Below are positions 62,981-64,000 of a stretch of DNA of 64,000 nt, one piece after another. Numbering within the stretch: the first letter of the stretch is position 1; every line of letters starts with the position of its first letter. The notes under the pieces were generated by a model. It worked only from the letters and a program-made list of their open reading frames with translations, was not told the origin of the DNA and did not search any database. The position numbers and the translations under genes were made by a program. Source of the stretch: Anaerolineaceae bacterium (GTDB taxonomy: Bacteria > Chloroflexota > Anaerolineae > Anaerolineales > Anaerolineaceae); assembly GCA_002702705.1 (NCBI GenBank), contig PABH01000056.1, positions 1-64,000 of the forward strand, given 5' to 3'.

Positions 62981-63102
62981 GTTTTATCCTTGTTGAATAC
63001 CCTTCATAGGTTATTTGCCAGGACAGGTCTTCCTTAACCTCACCTTCAAGAGAAGCAATTAAACGAAGCAAGGGCAGATTTTGTAAAATAATTCACAAAT
63101 TA

Positions 63103-63131
63103 TTGACAGAAAAACAGCATCCCCCTATACT
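63103..63131 (+). promoter_or_regulatory. promoter of the FMN-riboswitch transcript
   Basis: A consensus TTGACA (63103-63108), a 17-bp spacer and TATACT (63126-63131). Transcription should begin near 63138, about 18 nt before the aptamer. Confidence 0.85.
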
Positions 63132-63155
63132 TGGGGTTAATAATTAAATAGTAAT

Positions 63156-63279
63156 CCTTCGGGGCAGGGTGAGGAATGAAAATTCCAATTCCCGATCGGT
63201 GGTCATAACCCACGCGCACAAGTTCGTGCATGACTCGGTGTAATTCCGAGGTCGACGGTACAGTCCGGATAAAAGAAGG
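63156..63279 (+). promoter_or_regulatory. FMN riboswitch (RFN element)
   Basis: A typical RFN aptamer: closing stem CCTTC (63156-63160) with GAAGG (63275-63279), then the conserved GGGGCAGGGTGA, ATTCCCGATCGGTGGT, a variable hairpin (GCGCACAAGTTCGTGC), ACTCGGTGTAATTCCGAGG, CGACGGTACAGTCCGGAT and AAAAGAAGG. Small insertions are in the usual variable loops. It senses flavin mononucleotide, and normally shuts off the downstream gene when FMN is plentiful. Confidence 0.95.
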
Positions 63280-63311
63280 TAAAGTAAATCACATACGTTG
63301 ATTTGCTATTG

Positions 63312-63340
63312 CCCCGGAAACATTTGTTTTCGGGTTTTTT
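63312..63340 (+). terminator. riboswitch expression-platform terminator 1
   Basis: Stem CCCGGAAAC / GTTTTCGGG (9 bp with one G-U) around ATTT, followed by TTTTTT. It is placed 33 nt after the aptamer, as expected for FMN-induced termination. Confidence 0.85.
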
Positions 63341-63349
63341 CTTCAATAC

Positions 63350-63381
63350 CCCGTATGGTTATTTAACCTGCGGGTTTTTTT
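63350..63381 (+). terminator. second tandem terminator before the permease
   Basis: CCCG...GGTT-ATTT-AACC...CGGG, a two-part stem with a small internal loop, followed by seven T residues, ending 13 nt before the permease ATG. It may be a back-up terminator, or may limit ribosome access to the start. Confidence 0.6.
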
Positions 63382-63393
63382 ATGGGATTTTAA

Positions 63394-64000
63394 ATGATAA
63401 AAAGCAAAAAATATCTAAAAAAACAAAAATTAAATAGCAGCGGATTTGTCATTTTATCCATCGGTTTTGCGTTGTTGGTTTGGTTTTTGGTTACTCGCTG
63501 GGGTGACCTGCCTGCTTTTATTCTGCCTTCTCCCATGCAAGTGTTCAACCGTTTTTGGATTTCCATTTTCGATGGCAGCCTCCTGCGTCACAGCAGTTAT
63601 ACACTCCTGGAAGTGGCACTGGGTTTAACAATCGGATCCATATTGGCAACCCTGACCGGATATCTACTGGCAAAATCCCCTGCCTTGGAACGGCTTATAT
63701 CCCCTTATCTGGTTGCCAGCCAGGCAATTCCGGTCGTGGCGATTGCTCCTTTATTGGTGATCTGGTTTGGGCCAGGGTTATTCTCTAAGGTATTAATTGC
63801 GGCGTTAATTGTGTTTTTCCCAGTGTTGGTGAACACGGTGGTAGGCGTACGAGCCGTCTCGAAGGATTATTATGACTTAATGCGTTCACTGCGAGCTTCA
63901 CGCTGGCAGGTTCTCAAATACCTGGAAATCCCCGCCGCTTTACCTGTTTTTTTTGGCGGCCTGCGTGTTGGGGCAACACTTTCGGTGATTGGTGCTGTGG
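63394..64000 (+). CDS. ribX: RibX-like ABC transporter permease (partial, runs off the window)
   Basis: The first 202 residues of an inner-membrane permease of the nitrate/taurine/thiamin-precursor type. A Lys-rich N-terminus leads into helix 1 (FVILSIGFALLVWFLVTRWG). The marker LPAFILPSPMQVFNRFW follows, then four more helices. The EAA loop LRASRWQVLKYLEIPAALPV lies near 170-190. With an FMN riboswitch directly upstream it fits RibX of the RibXY riboflavin importer described from Chloroflexota; a binding protein and ATPase would be expected beyond 64000. The start is the ATG at 63394 with only weak GGGA upstream. The symbol rests on the riboswitch context. Confidence 0.8.
   Translation, partial: MIKSKKYLKKQKLNSSGFVILSIGFALLVWFLVTRWGDLPAFILPSPMQVFNRFWISIFDGSLLRHSSYTLLEVALGLTIGSILATLTGYLLAKSPALERLISPYLVASQAIPVVAIAPLLVIWFGPGLFSKVLIAALIVFFPVLVNTVVGVRAVSKDYYDLMRSLRASRWQVLKYLEIPAALPVFFGGLRVGATLSVIGAV

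Overview
The window looks like a chromosomal segment of a Chloroflexota bacterium, most likely of the Anaerolineae. This is inferred from gene content: a fused glycyl-tRNA synthetase, many lipoproteins with Pro/Glu/Thr-rich linkers, repeated Opp/Dpp transporters, and an FMN riboswitch ahead of a RibX-type permease. No rRNA is present to prove it. Almost everything up to about 43.1 kb lies on the minus strand; the right third is mixed.

Layout. 0-2.1 kb: a decayed RHS polymorphic-toxin end with a candidate immunity gene and a stray RHS fragment. 2.2-8.7 kb: a minus-strand run dnaG, rpoD, a receiver-like/HAMP/class III cyclase membrane protein and an exported Pro/Thr-repeat protein. 8.9-11.9 kb: fused glyQS. 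11.9-13.1 kb: about 1.2 kb of non-coding repeats in two families. 13.1-16.9 kb: glmU, a CorC-like CBS protein, cdd and recO. 17.2 kb: tRNA-Gln. 17.4-18.5 kb: a response regulator with a Roadblock-like tail.

19.0-37.7 kb holds two complete peptide/solute ABC systems, each with substrate-binding lipoprotein, two permeases and two ATPases. Between them lie two extra binding proteins and a serine beta-lactamase-like lipoprotein. In both systems a strong hairpin separates the binding-protein gene from the permeases, which would give excess binding protein. One operon has a near-consensus promoter with a 14-bp palindrome in its spacer. The other has an inverted repeat bracketing its promoter. 38.0-42.0 kb: maf, a class B penicillin-binding lipoprotein and rsgA. 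42.0-43.1 kb: an unassigned lipoprotein.

43.3-46.9 kb carries the most unusual gene: a single polypeptide joining an OppB-type permease, an OppC-type permease and an extracytoplasmic M28-peptidase-like domain in which two expected metal ligands look substituted. Next comes a structured leader RNA followed by a 28-residue membrane microprotein with an excellent ribosome binding site and its own terminator. 48.7-53.2 kb is an export operon (YIP1 protein, LolD-like ATPase, CARDB-like exported protein, MacB/FtsX-like permease). The right end has a GT-C glycosyltransferase, an Lgt-like protein, a two-gene NAD synthetase (amidase plus nadE), a CPBP protease, a gingipain-like C25 protease, a HAD phosphatase, and an FMN riboswitch with two tandem terminators ahead of a RibX-like permease that runs off the end.

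Start codons were often moved inward from the longest reading frame where an internal ATG has a clear Shine-Dalgarno sequence or where a lipoprotein signal begins there. All functional names rest on motif reading by eye; no database search was possible.
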